Assembly: GCF_002929215.1 (NCBI RefSeq) | Contig: NZ_PJII01000009.1 | Location: 1 to 64,000 of the forward strand | Direction of reading: 5' to 3' | Length of the DNA stretch: 64,000 bases | From: Arthrobacter sp. ZGTC412 | GTDB lineage: Bacteria > Actinomycetota > Actinomycetes > Actinomycetales > Micrococcaceae | Shown: piece after piece, positions 51,211 to 60,576 of the stretch | How the letters are laid out: every line of letters begins with the position of its first letter | Numbering within the stretch: position 1 is the stretch's first letter | Made by a program: the position numbers and the translations under genes | The notes under the pieces: model-generated | What the model was told of the DNA's origin: nothing | What the model saw: only the letters and a program-made list of their open reading frames with translations | Databases searched by the model: none

Positions 51211-51278
51211 AGGAACGGTTCCTCTTCGACGGGTTTCCGCCCTCGGACGGCACGTGGGCGGTCTCGCCGAAACCCGTC
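51211..51278. repeat. Stem-loop region without a gene
   Basis: The 280-bp gap 51019-51298 has no convincing ORF. It holds the dyad AGGAACGGTTCCT (51211-51223) and, just after, a large stem with arms GACGGGTTTC (51228-51237) and GAAACCCGTC (51269-51278), with CGCCC and GGGCG able to extend it inside. It could be a terminator for the convergent genes or a small RNA. Confidence 0.45.
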
Positions 51279-51298
51279 CTCGCCGGGACCACCTGATA

Positions 51299-51952
51299 CT
51301 AGATCCTTTGCTGCAGAGACTGTGCGATCCTCTGCGCTGCTTGAATGACTTTGTCACCATGGTCTTTACCGGGTGATGCGATGACGCGGGCCAACGGCAT
51401 GGCAAGGCAGACGGCGGCGACGATACCCTCGTCGGTTTGGACCGGGACGCTTATCGATCCCAGTCCCGGTGTTCGACTACCGACTGACTCAACCCAGCCA
51501 ACTGTAGCCAACTCGGCAAGGGCGTCGTCCTCGGCTGCCAGCAGTCTGCCGCTGGATCCTTGAGGGAGGGGCAGCCTTGAGCCTGGGGGCAGGATCGCGC
51601 GGAGTTCGTGCTGGCTGTCGGCGCTGAGCAGGCAGACGCGTTCATCTCCCCGTCGCACCCACAGTTGCGCAGTTTCACCGGTCCGGTCCCGCAGTTCCCG
51701 CAGGACTGGCATGCCGGCGTTTTCCAATGCTGAGCGGACAAACCGGTCGCCCAGCCGGAAGGTGCCGGTATCGGTACGGCGGAGGAACCCGTAGTCAGCC
51801 AGTTGCAGCGCCAGTCGGTGCGCCGTGGACACCGAGAGGCCGGTCTGCCGTGACAGCTCACTGGCTGACACGGCAGACCGGCCCACGGCATCAAGGATCG
51901 ATGCGGCGCGCTCGAGTGTGCGGTTGCTTCCGTTGGTTTCAGGAGATGGCAT
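51299..51952 (-). CDS. IclR-family regulator of the 2-hydroxycarboxylate cluster
   Basis: 217 residues. The N-terminal winged helix (~8-70) is LERAASILDAVGRSAVSASE, then LSRQTGLSVSTAHRLALQLA and DYGFLRRTDTGTFRLGDR. The C-terminal effector domain is present but shorter than in most IclR proteins (~250 residues). It lies 22 bp downstream of the ThDP-enzyme gene on the same strand and so ends the operon. Dyads of the TTCCCA-N5-TGGGAA kind in the divergent promoter at 57.8-58.1 kb are likely targets. Confidence 0.87.
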   Translation of the reverse strand: MPSPETNGSNRTLERAASILDAVGRSAVSASELSRQTGLSVSTAHRLALQLADYGFLRRTDTGTFRLGDRFVRSALENAGMPVLRELRDRTGETAQLWVRRGDERVCLLSADSQHELRAILPPGSRLPLPQGSSGRLLAAEDDALAELATVGWVESVGSRTPGLGSISVPVQTDEGIVAAVCLAMPLARVIASPGKDHGDKVIQAAQRIAQSLQQRI

Positions 51953-51974
51953 ATGAGAAGCCTATGGTGCCCGG

Positions 51975-53665
51975 CTAACCCTTGGCGGCCACGGATTCTG
52001 TCATGAATTCGGCAACGACCTTCTGGGAGATGGCTACGTCAAGGACGAAGACGCCTTCGTCGTTGGTGGTCAGCCAGTCCTGGAGGTGCTGCAGGTCTGC
52101 CATGGTGCGGACTTTCGCGCCCGAGGTGCCAAGGGCGCGGCCGACGGCGGCGAAGTCCACTTCGTCAATCAGCATCGCCTGATCGTGCAGTCCTTTTGCC
52201 GCGTACTGGTGCAGCTCTGCACCGTAGGCCGAGTCGTTGAGCACCACTACGACGCCTTTGCGGGTGGCGCGGATGAAGGTTTCGAAGTCGGCGATGCCCA
52301 TCAGCCCGCCGCCGTCGCCGCTGACCAGTACGGTCGTCCGGTCAGGGCGGGCAACGGAGACGCCGGCGGCAGATCCGAAGCCCATCCCGATGGATTGGAA
52401 TGCGGTACCGACGAAGACCATGGCATGCGGGTCCGGAACCGACAGGTACATGGGTGCCCAGCCGATGAAGTGCCCACCGTCCATCACCACGGACCGTGCC
52501 GCCGGCATATTCCGTCCAGGGCCGCGACGACTGCCCGTGGATTCAGCCGCCCGTCCGGGCCAAACTCCTCAGGGTTTTCACTGGGCAGGGACGAGCGGAA
52601 CTCCGGGCTTGCTACTTCAGGAGCATTGTCCCGCCAGGTTGTTGTCGTGGCCGCGGTGACGCGTTCCAGCAGGCCTTCGACGAATGGGCGGATGTCCGCC
52701 CGAATATACTCCGCGGACGCCAGGTTACCCGGGTCCGGTTCATTATCGATCCGGATGATCTTAGTGTCCGCGGGGAACAGGGTGCCATAGCGGGTCTGGA
52801 ACAGGTTTTGGCTGGCCCCCACAACCAGGACCACATCCGCCTGGCGGGCGATGTCCAGGCGGTGAAGTCTGGTGAAGCCGCCGGCGATGCCCAGGTCCCA
52901 GGAGCTGTTGAATGCGTTGGCTGCCATAAGCGAGGTCATGAAGAGCGCGCCAAGGCGGTCCCCGAGCTGGAGAAGGGGAGCCACGGCGTCGGCCAGGAGC
53001 ATGCCTCGCCCGCCCAGGATCAGCGGCCGCTTGGCGGCAGCGAGAAGCTCAGCCACCCGGTCGAGGTCCCCTGGATCGGCGGGCCAGGCTGGTTTGGCGG
53101 GCATCGGCTCGAGAGGCTGGGGCGCGGACGGCGGGGCCGTAGCCAGGTCGTACGGGAGGGCCAGCACCACCGGCTGGACGGTCTGCAGGGCGAGGTCGAA
53201 GGCGCGGTGGGTGATGGCTTCTGCGTTGTCCGGGCCAGCGACAAGGGTGAGCACTCCGGCAGCTTCCGCCGCTTTGGTTTGGTCGATGTCGAAGGGCCTG
53301 GGGCCGGTGGAGGGTGCGTCGCCCACTACCAGGACCAGCGGGATCCGGGCTATCCGGGCTTCGGCGAGGGTGGTGTAGGCGTTGGTAAAGCCGGCGCCGT
53401 AGGTGGTGGTCGCTGCTGCGATGTTTCCGGGTGACCGGTAATAGGCGTCAGCCATGGCCACTGTGGCCGACTCGTGGCGTGCGGAGGTGAAGGGGCAGCC
53501 CCGGCGCGTTAGTCGGCTGATGAGGTGGACGTTGCCGTTGCCCATGAGGCCGAACAGGTGCCCCGCGCGCTCCGCGACCACGTCGGCGACGATCGCGGCC
53601 ACGTGGCCTTCATCCGGCAGAGCGGCTGTATCGCCGGGCAGAACTTGGGTGCTGGTGCTTGTCAT
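51975..53665 (-). pseudogene. ThDP-dependent decarboxylase/synthase, single-base frameshift
   Basis: The gene is split into an N-terminal frame (to 52484) and a C-terminal frame (from ~52508). Together they make a full enzyme of ~564 residues: pyrimidine domain with the activating glutamate in ARHESATVAMADAYY, a central domain with ILGGRGMLLADA, and the ThDP motif VSGDGGGLMGIADFE with the asparagine in VVVVLNDSAYG. The join reads ALDG then, in the other frame, MPAARSVVMDGG; restoring one A at 52510-52511 (GGAAATATG) would mend it. Relatives include benzoylformate decarboxylase and acetolactate-synthase-like enzymes. Either a recent mutation or a sequence error. The start at 53665 has GAGAAAAG upstream. 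Confidence 0.85.
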
Positions 53666-53703
53666 GGCTTTTCTCATTCCTAGGTGGGGGCGGCAGGACC
53701 GCT

Positions 53704-54090
53704 TCAGGCTTTAACAGCAGCCGGTGCTGAGCCGCGGTGCTGTTGCGTGAGCCTGGTGTACGTGGAAGCGTTTTGCCGGCAGTGCTGAATCTCTTCCGGC
53801 GCGAGCGGACGGCGAACTTTGGCCTGCACACCGGCCACCAGAGAGCCCGGGGGGTACCTGTGACCCTTCAAGGACCAGGGCGTTGGCAGCGACCAAAGAG
53901 CCGGCCCCGATAACGGCACCGTTAAGGACTGTCGCGTTCATACCGATAAGGGCTCCGTCATCCACGGTGCAGCCGTGGAGCACGGCGCCGTGTCCGACAC
54001 TGACATCGTCGCCAATTCGGGCAAGATGTCCCGGGTCGGCGCGGCGACTGAGGGGGTGTGGCCGTTGATGGCCAGGATGTTCTCGGTCAT
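53704..54090 (-). pseudogene. Gamma-carbonic-anhydrase/PaaY-like hexapeptide protein, deleted and frameshifted
   Basis: The start reads MTENILAINGHTPSVA; in a second frame follows GDDVSVGHGAVLHGCTVDDG then ALIGMNATVLNGAVIGAGSL, the left-handed beta-helix of gamma-carbonic anhydrase relatives; in a third frame GSLVAGVQAKVRRPLAPEEI and the C-terminus. At least two frameshifts and a loss of ~60 residues, including the region with the first metal histidines, are needed to explain it. PaaY-type proteins are thioesterases in aromatic or acyl-CoA pathways. It sits in the minus-strand operon between the 2HCT transporter and the ThDP enzyme. Confidence 0.75.
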
Positions 54091-54164
54091 GGTGGTCCTT
54101 CGGTAGTGGTACCCGCGACGGCGGCGCCCGGCATCGTGCCGGGCGCCGCCGTTGATTACTGCTG

Positions 54165-55604
54165 TTAGGCGAGGAACGGGACGATCAGGGACGTCACGAA
54201 CAGGACCAGCGCGCCGCCGAGGCGGTTGGTCAGGGCAGCGAACGGCATGAGGTGCAGGCGGTTTGCTGCGCTGAGAACTGCAACGTCACCGCTGCCGCCG
54301 GTGTCTGCCATGACCAGGCCCGGGGTGATGGATGCTTCGACGAAGTTGAACTTGACCAGCCATCCCAGGATGCCGGAGGTCAGGGTGGCGATAACGACGG
54401 TGCTGATGGTCAGGAGGATGAACAGCGGGTTGCTCAGCGAGGCGAGTACTTCGGTGATGTCGATGTAGGTGAGGCTGACGCCGACCAGGAGTGCGGGAAC
54501 GAGGACGGTGCCGATCAGGTCGCCCCAGTCGGCGGCGGAATCTTCGACGTCCTGGGGGAGCAACCCGAAGATTTTGACGACGGCGGCCGCGATGATGGCC
54601 CAGGCGTAGGGGTGCAGGCCGCCGGGAAGGAGGGCTGCGATGAGTTCGCCGAAGACAAAGAGGCTTCCGGCGATGAGCAGGCCTTTGCCCAGGGCGATGA
54701 AGGAGGATGTGTCCCGCTTCGGGGGAACGGTGAGTTCGTCGGAGCGGCCCTTGATCCGCAGGAGCTGGCCGTGGCCGTTGAAGCCGACGAAGAGCTGCTT
54801 TTTCCGCTTGCCCAGGCCGTTATAGATGCCGGCGATGAGGATGCAGACTACGTTGGCCATGACGACGGCGGACATCAGGTCGCCCATGAAGGCCGCGGAG
54901 TCGCCACCGGTTTTCGCGGCGTACATTTCGGACATCGGCAGGGCGCCAACGCCAAGGCCGCCGGCCATGATGGGGGCTGCAATGAAGAGAATGCCTTCGA
55001 TGAACCCAAACCCGGTCACTGCTGCCAGGAGCCCGACCAGGACGAATGTAGAGATGAGGCAACCGATGATGGGTACTGCGAAGCGCGGTCCTGCCTTCAG
55101 CAGCAGCGCACGTGGCATGCCGAGGATGGCGCCGGCGATGATGCCGACGACGAAGAAGTCCAGGAAGCCATGGCCGTCGATGAAGTTTTGTACAACGGTG
55201 ACCAGGTTCTCAGGCATCAAACCGAAGAAGGCCAGCGTGGCGGGTGCGAACGTGCACAGGACGGTCGGCAGCCCGAAGTCCCGGACTACCGGGAACAGGT
55301 TACCGATCCAGATGAACAACCCACCGAGCAGCATGGTCGCGGCAAATCCGACCACCATGGTGTCGGGAAGGTTGCCTGTGAGGGCTGCGGCCAGGACGAG
55401 GCCCGCAAGGACGATGTAGAGGGGAGCAGGGATGCTCGAGATTTTGAATCCTAAGCGGCCAGGGTAGTGGGTACCCGGCCGGGCGCCGACAGTTTTGGTG
55501 ACGGGGTGTTCGATACCACCGGCGGGGCCGGGGCTTGTGTCGCTCATGGCGTCATCCGTTGGTTCGCTGGTTGTTTCCGTGGTGCGTGGGTTTGTTGACA
55601 TCAT
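54165..55604 (-). CDS. 2-hydroxycarboxylate transporter (2HCT/CitS family)
   Basis: 479 residues (start at either of two adjacent ATGs, with GGAGA upstream). After ~50 hydrophilic residues come about eleven membrane helices in two halves. Each half has the family's re-entrant-loop glycine motif: GGLGVGALPMSEMYA in the first and VMADTGGSGDVAVLSAA in the second. Family members carry citrate, malate, lactate or related 2-hydroxy acids by Na+ or H+ symport or by exchange. Neighbours (CoA transferase, lyase, hydroxyacid dehydrogenases) point to a 2-hydroxydicarboxylate as substrate, such as citramalate or malate. Confidence 0.92.
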   Translation of the reverse strand: MMSTNPRTTETTSEPTDDAMSDTSPGPAGGIEHPVTKTVGARPGTHYPGRLGFKISSIPAPLYIVLAGLVLAAALTGNLPDTMVVGFAATMLLGGLFIWIGNLFPVVRDFGLPTVLCTFAPATLAFFGLMPENLVTVVQNFIDGHGFLDFFVVGIIAGAILGMPRALLLKAGPRFAVPIIGCLISTFVLVGLLAAVTGFGFIEGILFIAAPIMAGGLGVGALPMSEMYAAKTGGDSAAFMGDLMSAVVMANVVCILIAGIYNGLGKRKKQLFVGFNGHGQLLRIKGRSDELTVPPKRDTSSFIALGKGLLIAGSLFVFGELIAALLPGGLHPYAWAIIAAAVVKIFGLLPQDVEDSAADWGDLIGTVLVPALLVGVSLTYIDITEVLASLSNPLFILLTISTVVIATLTSGILGWLVKFNFVEASITPGLVMADTGGSGDVAVLSAANRLHLMPFAALTNRLGGALVLFVTSLIVPFLA

Positions 55605-55695
55605 CGTCTCCGGAATGGTGGGTGGGAACTGTTTCTTGTTGAGGGGGATTAGTGAAGCGTTGTGTGGTTGACAGGGGGAGTTGGTCGGTAAGTTT

Positions 55696-56568
55696 TTAGC
55701 GCGCCGGGTCCAGCAGTGCTGCGGGGGAGTGCGTTACCACGTCGCGGGCAAGGCGTACGGCGTCGGCCAGGCGGTCCTCGTCGATGCCTGTCTCGTGGCC
55801 GGCATCGTGCAGGTAGCGGACCAGTTCTTCGGTCGCGATGTTGCCGTGGGCGCCGGGTGCGAAGGGGCACCCGCCGTAGCCGCCCAGCGCGGCGTCAAAG
55901 CGGACGACGCCAGCACTTACGGCAGCGCCCGCTGTTGCCAATGCCTGGTGGTGGGCGTTGTGCAGGTGGAGGTAGTAAGTCAGATCCGGTTCGGCGTCGC
56001 GGACGTGGTTCAGGCTGGCCAGCACTTTCTCGGTGGGCGTGGTGCCCAGGGTGTCGGCCAGGCCGACGTCCTTGATCCCCATGTCCTTGAAGGCCCGGAC
56101 CACGCGGAGCAGATACTCCGGGTCGATGCTGCCCTCGAAGGGGCAGGTAAAGGCAGTGGAAATGCCCGCGAAGAAACGGGTTTCCGGGTACCGGGCAACG
56201 GTGGCGCCGATGCCAGCGAGGGCGTCCTCGACGGCTTGCCCGGCATTCGCATTGCTGTGCGCCTGGCTCGCGGATGTGACCACCTGGATGTCGGTGGCGC
56301 CGGCCTCGACGGCACGTTCGATGCCCTTCCCATTAAGGGCCAGACTCGTGTAGGTGACGCCGTCCACCACAAGCAGTGAGGAGATGACGTCGGCGGCATC
56401 AGCCAACTGCGGCACGCGCTTCGGATTCACGAAGGATGCGGCCTCGATGCGTTTGATTCCAGCGGCAATGAGGGCCTGGGCTATTTCCAGCTTGTGGGCC
56501 GTGGAAACGATGACCGGTTCGTCCTGCAGACCATCGCGCAGGAAAACGTCGGTGATGTCCACCTTCAT
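55696..56568 (-). CDS. HMG-CoA-lyase-like enzyme, possible citramalyl-CoA lyase
   Basis: 290 residues of the HMGL/DRE-TIM metallolyase family. R11-D12 in FLRDGLQDEP (usually RDGLQNE), the metal histidines in YYLHLHNAHHQALA and the catalytic cysteine in GGYGGCPFAPGAHGN can be seen. Such lyases split 3-hydroxy-3-methylglutaryl-CoA or related acyl-CoAs to acetyl-CoA and an oxo acid. The gene follows a class III CoA transferase without a gap (TGAATG), so the transferase likely makes its substrate. With the 2HCT transporter, citramalate to acetyl-CoA plus pyruvate is a reasonable guess; HMG-CoA is the alternative. Confidence 0.88.
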   Translation of the reverse strand: MKVDITDVFLRDGLQDEPVIVSTAHKLEIAQALIAAGIKRIEAASFVNPKRVPQLADAADVISSLLVVDGVTYTSLALNGKGIERAVEAGATDIQVVTSASQAHSNANAGQAVEDALAGIGATVARYPETRFFAGISTAFTCPFEGSIDPEYLLRVVRAFKDMGIKDVGLADTLGTTPTEKVLASLNHVRDAEPDLTYYLHLHNAHHQALATAGAAVSAGVVRFDAALGGYGGCPFAPGAHGNIATEELVRYLHDAGHETGIDEDRLADAVRLARDVVTHSPAALLDPAR

Positions 56569-57804
56569 TCAGCGCACCTCCTGCAGTCCGAGGTCATTGA
56601 TCTCGTCAGCGTTCATTCCGGCGAGTTCCTGAAGGACCTCCTGGGTGTGTTGGCCCAGTTCCGGGCCAACCCACTTGACCTGGCCCTGATGGCCGGGGAT
56701 CTTGGGAACGACGCCGGGGAAGCGGATCAGCTCGGGTTCGTTGTCGATGACCACCTCGTGGGTCTGGATCATGTCGCGGGCCAGGTAGTGCTTGTCCACA
56801 GCGATGCTGGGCGCGTCGTAAACGGGCCCCGCGGGGACGCCCGCGTCGTCCAGCTTGTCCAGGACCTCAGCCAGGGGCATGCTGCCGGTCCAAGCGGAGA
56901 TGGCGCTGTTCAGCTCTTCCTCGCGCGCACCGCGGCCCTGGGTAGTAAGCAGGGTTTCGTCCTCGGCCAGGTCGTCCCGGCCGATCGCCCGCATGAGCCG
57001 GACGAAGACGGAGTTTGAGTTGCCCCCTATGACGACCTCGAGGTCGTCGCCACAAAGGTAGGAGCCGGTGGGCACCACACCGGGCAGGGCGCCGCCGGTG
57101 CGCTTCCGGACCATGCCGTAGGCGTCGTAGTCCGGGACGAGTGATTCGAGGAGGCTGAAGACGCCTTCGTAGAGTGCGACGTCGACTACTTGGGAGGTGT
57201 CGGTCTTCTGTCCGCGGGCTTTCTGGAGCATGAGCATCAGGGCGCCGATCACGCCGTACAGGCCGGCGACGGTATCGCCCAGGCTGGCCGCCGCACGCCC
57301 TGCCGGCCGGTCCGGCTCGCCCGTGACGTAGCGCAAACCTGCGAAGGACTCTGCGGAGCTGCCGAAGCCGGCGCGGTTCTTGTAGGGGCCGGTTTGGCCG
57401 TAGCCGGAGATCCGGACCATCACAATCCCGGGGTTGAGCTCCTGAAGAACGTCCGGCCCAAGACCCCACTTTTCAAGGGTTCCGGGACGGAAGTTTTCGA
57501 TCACCACGTCGCACTGGGCCGCGATCTTCTTGACTGCCTCAAGCCCGCCCTCGGAACGCAGGTCCAAGGCAACAGATTTCTTGTTCCGGCCGATGGTACG
57601 GAACAGCATCGAGGTTGTTCCCCGGGTCTTGCGCCAGTCGCGCAACTCATCGCCGCCCTGAGGCTTTTCGATTTTGATGACTTCAGCTCCGAAATCACCA
57701 AAAATGCGGGCTGCGAACGGTCCAGCGATGAAGCTGCCGAGCTCCAGCACGCGGATGCCCTGGAGCGGGAGGGAGTGCCCCTCAAGGTGAAGTTCCTGCG
57801 TCAT
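56569..57804 (-). CDS. Class III (CaiB/BaiF) CoA transferase
   Basis: The ATG at 57802-57804 gives 411 residues. N-terminal QGIRVLELGSFIAGPFAARI and FGDFGAEVIKIEKPQGGDEL are the family signature; D177 in SLGDTVAGLYG is the nucleophile that carries the acyl group. Further blocks are VVIENFRPGTLEKWGL and RISGYGQTGPY. It moves CoA from a donor (probably succinyl-CoA or acetyl-CoA) to a carboxylic acid. It is first in the minus-strand operon and coupled to the HMGL-like lyase. The wider frame to 58038 is not conserved and lacks a ribosome binding site. Confidence 0.9.
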   Translation of the reverse strand: MTQELHLEGHSLPLQGIRVLELGSFIAGPFAARIFGDFGAEVIKIEKPQGGDELRDWRKTRGTTSMLFRTIGRNKKSVALDLRSEGGLEAVKKIAAQCDVVIENFRPGTLEKWGLGPDVLQELNPGIVMVRISGYGQTGPYKNRAGFGSSAESFAGLRYVTGEPDRPAGRAAASLGDTVAGLYGVIGALMLMLQKARGQKTDTSQVVDVALYEGVFSLLESLVPDYDAYGMVRKRTGGALPGVVPTGSYLCGDDLEVVIGGNSNSVFVRLMRAIGRDDLAEDETLLTTQGRGAREEELNSAISAWTGSMPLAEVLDKLDDAGVPAGPVYDAPSIAVDKHYLARDMIQTHEVVIDNEPELIRFPGVVPKIPGHQGQVKWVGPELGQHTQEVLQELAGMNADEINDLGLQEVR

Positions 57805-57847
57805 TTCTGTCCTGCCTGCGTCGTTGAGTGCAAAATTAGGCGACCAA

Positions 57848-58090
57848 TTCCCATAGAGTGGGAGAGCCTTGTCATCAAGCGGATAGACATTAGCAGTCGA
57901 TTGTGATGCGCGCAACAAGTAACTGTGGCTCAGGTCGGGTCGGAGGACAGCCGTTACCCTTCTAGGCTCGCGGGCCATTCGTCTCCGGAGCCCCTTCGGC
58001 GGGGGGCTTGGGCGAATTTGCCTTGTGAGCCAAGTCATCTTCTGCTAACGTCTTCCCACTTAGCAAATAAGGCTTCCCAGCAGATGGGAA
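57848..58090. promoter_or_regulatory. Paired TTCCCA-N5-TGGGAA dyads in the divergent promoter
   Basis: TTCCCA-TAGAG-TGGGAG (57848-57864) lies 44 bp before the CoA transferase start, and TTCCCA-GCAGA-TGGGAA (58074-58090) lies 97 bp before the dehydrogenase start. Same arms, same spacer length. IclR regulators often bind such sites; the IclR gene closes the minus-strand operon. No gene lies in the 382-bp gap. Confidence 0.6.
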
Positions 58091-58186
58091 AGGCTCAAGG
58101 GTGAGGCTGTCGCGTAGGCGCGGCTTCCTCTCCTGGGGCAGACACTCTGCGCCGGAGAGCGCGCACTTAGCAAGGCAGGAAGACCA

Positions 58187-59257
58187 ATGACTCACTATGA
58201 CATCGCTGTCATTCCCGGAGACGGGATCGGAACTGAAGTCGTCGACGCGGCTTTGTCGGTACTGACGGAATGCGAAACACGCTACGGGCTGAAGCTTAAC
58301 TACACGTCCTACGACTTCAGCGCAGACCTGTACCGACGTACCGGACGAAAGATCACTGCTGCCGATATGGATGAGATCGGCAAGAAAGACGCAGTACTGT
58401 TCGGCGCGATGGGGCTGCCGGACGTGCGCGGACCCGAGGGCCTTGAACTGGGCGCCCAGGTTGAAATGCGGGCCCACTACGGACTCTTCTCAAGCCTCCG
58501 GCCGGTTCGGCTTTTCCCGGGAGTCGAGAGCCCTGTCAAGGCGAAGAACGTCGACATGCTCGTCATCCGCGAAACCTCTGAAGGGATGTTCGCGGGCCTG
58601 GCAGATCACCATGAGCCCAGCGACGAGAGCGCCAGTGACCGTATGACAATCACCCGGGCCACATGCGAGAAGCTCTTCGACGTCGCATTCTCGCAGGCGC
58701 GGGCGCGCCGCAAGCGGGGCACCCCCGGACACGTAACCTTGCTGCACAAATCAAACGCCCTGCGCAGCAACGTTTTGATGGAGAAGGTTTTCGACGAAGT
58801 CGCCGCCAAAAACTCTGATATCGGCAGCGCAAAGTACTACATCGATGCTGGCTCCATGTACATGGTGACCGATCCGGAACGCTACGACGTCGTCGTCTCA
58901 GAAAACATTTTCGGCGACATCCTTTCCGAGATCGCCGCCGGACTCGTCGGCGGTCTTGGCGTCGCGCCTTCTGCCGACGTCAGCCTTACACACGGCGTGT
59001 TCCAGCCCTCACACGGAAGTGCGCCCGACATCGCGGGTAAGGGCATCGCAAACCCGACCGCAATGATCCTCTCGGCCGCAATGATGCTCGAGTGGCTCGG
59101 CGAACGCCATGGAGATAACCTCTGCACCCAGGCAGCACAGAACATCCAAACCGCGGTCGAGACGGCACTCCTGACGGGACCCCGGGCACGTGACCTCGGC
59201 GGGACAGCCGACACCCAGGAAGTGCTGGAGACCGTCCTCAACGCCCTGCCGGCATAA
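58187..59257 (+). CDS. Beta-decarboxylating dehydrogenase (tartrate/D-malate/isopropylmalate type)
   Basis: 356 residues of the isocitrate/isopropylmalate dehydrogenase superfamily. Start IAVIPGDGIGTEVVDAALSV; substrate-arginine region VEMRAHYGLFSSLRPVRLFP; catalytic tyrosine replaced by the local context IRETSEGMFAG; metal aspartates in SENIFGDILSEIAAGLVGGL; NAD region HGSAPDIAGKGIANPTAMIL. A 2-R-hydroxy acid is oxidised and decarboxylated with NAD. Leucine genes are absent nearby, so a catabolic role on tartrate, malate or a substituted malate is likely. It is the first plus-strand gene of the divergent cluster. Confidence 0.88.
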   Translation: MTHYDIAVIPGDGIGTEVVDAALSVLTECETRYGLKLNYTSYDFSADLYRRTGRKITAADMDEIGKKDAVLFGAMGLPDVRGPEGLELGAQVEMRAHYGLFSSLRPVRLFPGVESPVKAKNVDMLVIRETSEGMFAGLADHHEPSDESASDRMTITRATCEKLFDVAFSQARARRKRGTPGHVTLLHKSNALRSNVLMEKVFDEVAAKNSDIGSAKYYIDAGSMYMVTDPERYDVVVSENIFGDILSEIAAGLVGGLGVAPSADVSLTHGVFQPSHGSAPDIAGKGIANPTAMILSAAMMLEWLGERHGDNLCTQAAQNIQTAVETALLTGPRARDLGGTADTQEVLETVLNALPA

Positions 59258-59384
59258 CTGACGGGTAGGCGGCCCGGGCACCCGCCGGGGCCATGACCGA
59301 CCAGCACCCTTCGCAGGCAACCGTGCTCTGCCCGCTCAGAGCGTGATGTCGCCGCCGATAAACATTGCTAAGAAAGATGCCCCA

Positions 59385-60374
59385 ATGACATACAAGGTTT
59401 TGTTCGTAAACCCACTGAACGATTACATCGACCGTATTCTGGAATCGACGCCAGAGGGCTTCACGGTAAAAGTGATGCCGCTGTCGGCGGATGTGTCGGA
59501 AATCTGCCATGAAGCCGCTGACGCCGACTTCCTCATTTCCGGAGTCGACGTTCCCGAAGAGGTGTTCCGCGCCGCCAGGAACGTGCAGTTTATTCAATAC
59601 ATGAGCTCCGGCTATGGGCAGCTTCCGGTCGCCGTCCTGGACGAACTCGGCGTTCCGGTTGCCCAGATGAAAACCCACTCCATCTCTGTGGCGGAACACG
59701 CCCTGACGTTGATGCTAACGGTGATGCGGCGGATTCCAGCCTCTACACAACTGCTGCGCGACGGAAAATGGCGCGAAGACCTGGACGAGACGTCCTACTC
59801 CGAGCTATACAACAAAACAGTCGGCATAGTCGGACTGGGAAATATCGGACGCTGGATCGGCAAGATCGTCCACCACGGCTTCGGCGCCAATGTGGTCTTC
59901 TACGACAACGCAGAGATCCCGTTGACCGTTTCGGAACTGATCCCGGCCCGCGCCGTCCCGTTGGAAGAGCTCATGGCAGTGTCCGACATCGTCTGCCTGA
60001 GTCTTCCCCTGAACGCGCAATCGAACAAGTTGATCGGGCAGGACGAACTTGCCCTGATGAAGCGCAGCGGCGTTCTCGTCAATGTCGGCCGCGGCGAAGT
60101 CGTAGACCAGGACGCTCTCATCGAGTTCCTGCGCGAGGGGCGCATCGCAGGGGCCGGACTTGATGTCTACGAGAAGGAGCCACTGGACACCGCCAGTGAG
60201 CTTCTGAACATGGAGCAGGTGGTCTGCACGCCCCACATGGCAGGCGTCGGCTGGGAAAACGTTCAGCGCCGAATCGCGACCGTGTGGCAGAACTTCGACG
60301 CGGTCCTCCGTGGCGACATTCCAAGCGGAGTCGTAACGGCGACGAAGCGCGCGGTCAGCGTCACGACCGTTTAG
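59385..60374 (+). CDS. D-2-hydroxyacid dehydrogenase
   Basis: The ATG at 59385 with AAGAAAG upstream gives 329 residues; the longer frame from 59343 adds an unconserved stretch. Rossmann motif GLGNIG (150-155), and the catalytic arginine in NVGRGEVVD, glutamate in DVYEKEPLD and histidine in CTPHMAGVGW are all present. Members reduce 2-oxo acids to D-2-hydroxy acids or the reverse with NAD(P). It follows the beta-decarboxylating dehydrogenase by 127 bp and precedes a VOC protein. Its exact substrate is unknown. Confidence 0.9.
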   Translation: MTYKVLFVNPLNDYIDRILESTPEGFTVKVMPLSADVSEICHEAADADFLISGVDVPEEVFRAARNVQFIQYMSSGYGQLPVAVLDELGVPVAQMKTHSISVAEHALTLMLTVMRRIPASTQLLRDGKWREDLDETSYSELYNKTVGIVGLGNIGRWIGKIVHHGFGANVVFYDNAEIPLTVSELIPARAVPLEELMAVSDIVCLSLPLNAQSNKLIGQDELALMKRSGVLVNVGRGEVVDQDALIEFLREGRIAGAGLDVYEKEPLDTASELLNMEQVVCTPHMAGVGWENVQRRIATVWQNFDAVLRGDIPSGVVTATKRAVSVTTV

Positions 60375-60576
60375 AGTCCCGGGCGGAGTCGCGGCAGCCC
60401 CGCGGCTCCGCAGGGACCTTCATCAGCAGCAAAATAGCCGCGGAGCACCTCCGGTACTTCAAGCACGGGACAGCCGTGGCAGCCCATGAACCTTCGACCT
60501 TCGCTGCTGTGAGAACGCCGCAGGAACTTATTGAGACCAAGGTGCTGCGTGAGTGCACACCTAAGGAGTGTCTGTA

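Noticed and set aside
54252-55454. 400-residue plus-strand frame opposite the 2HCT transporter
   Set aside because: Antisense shadow, composed mainly of Asp, Gly and Glu; the opposite strand encodes a transporter with clear motifs.
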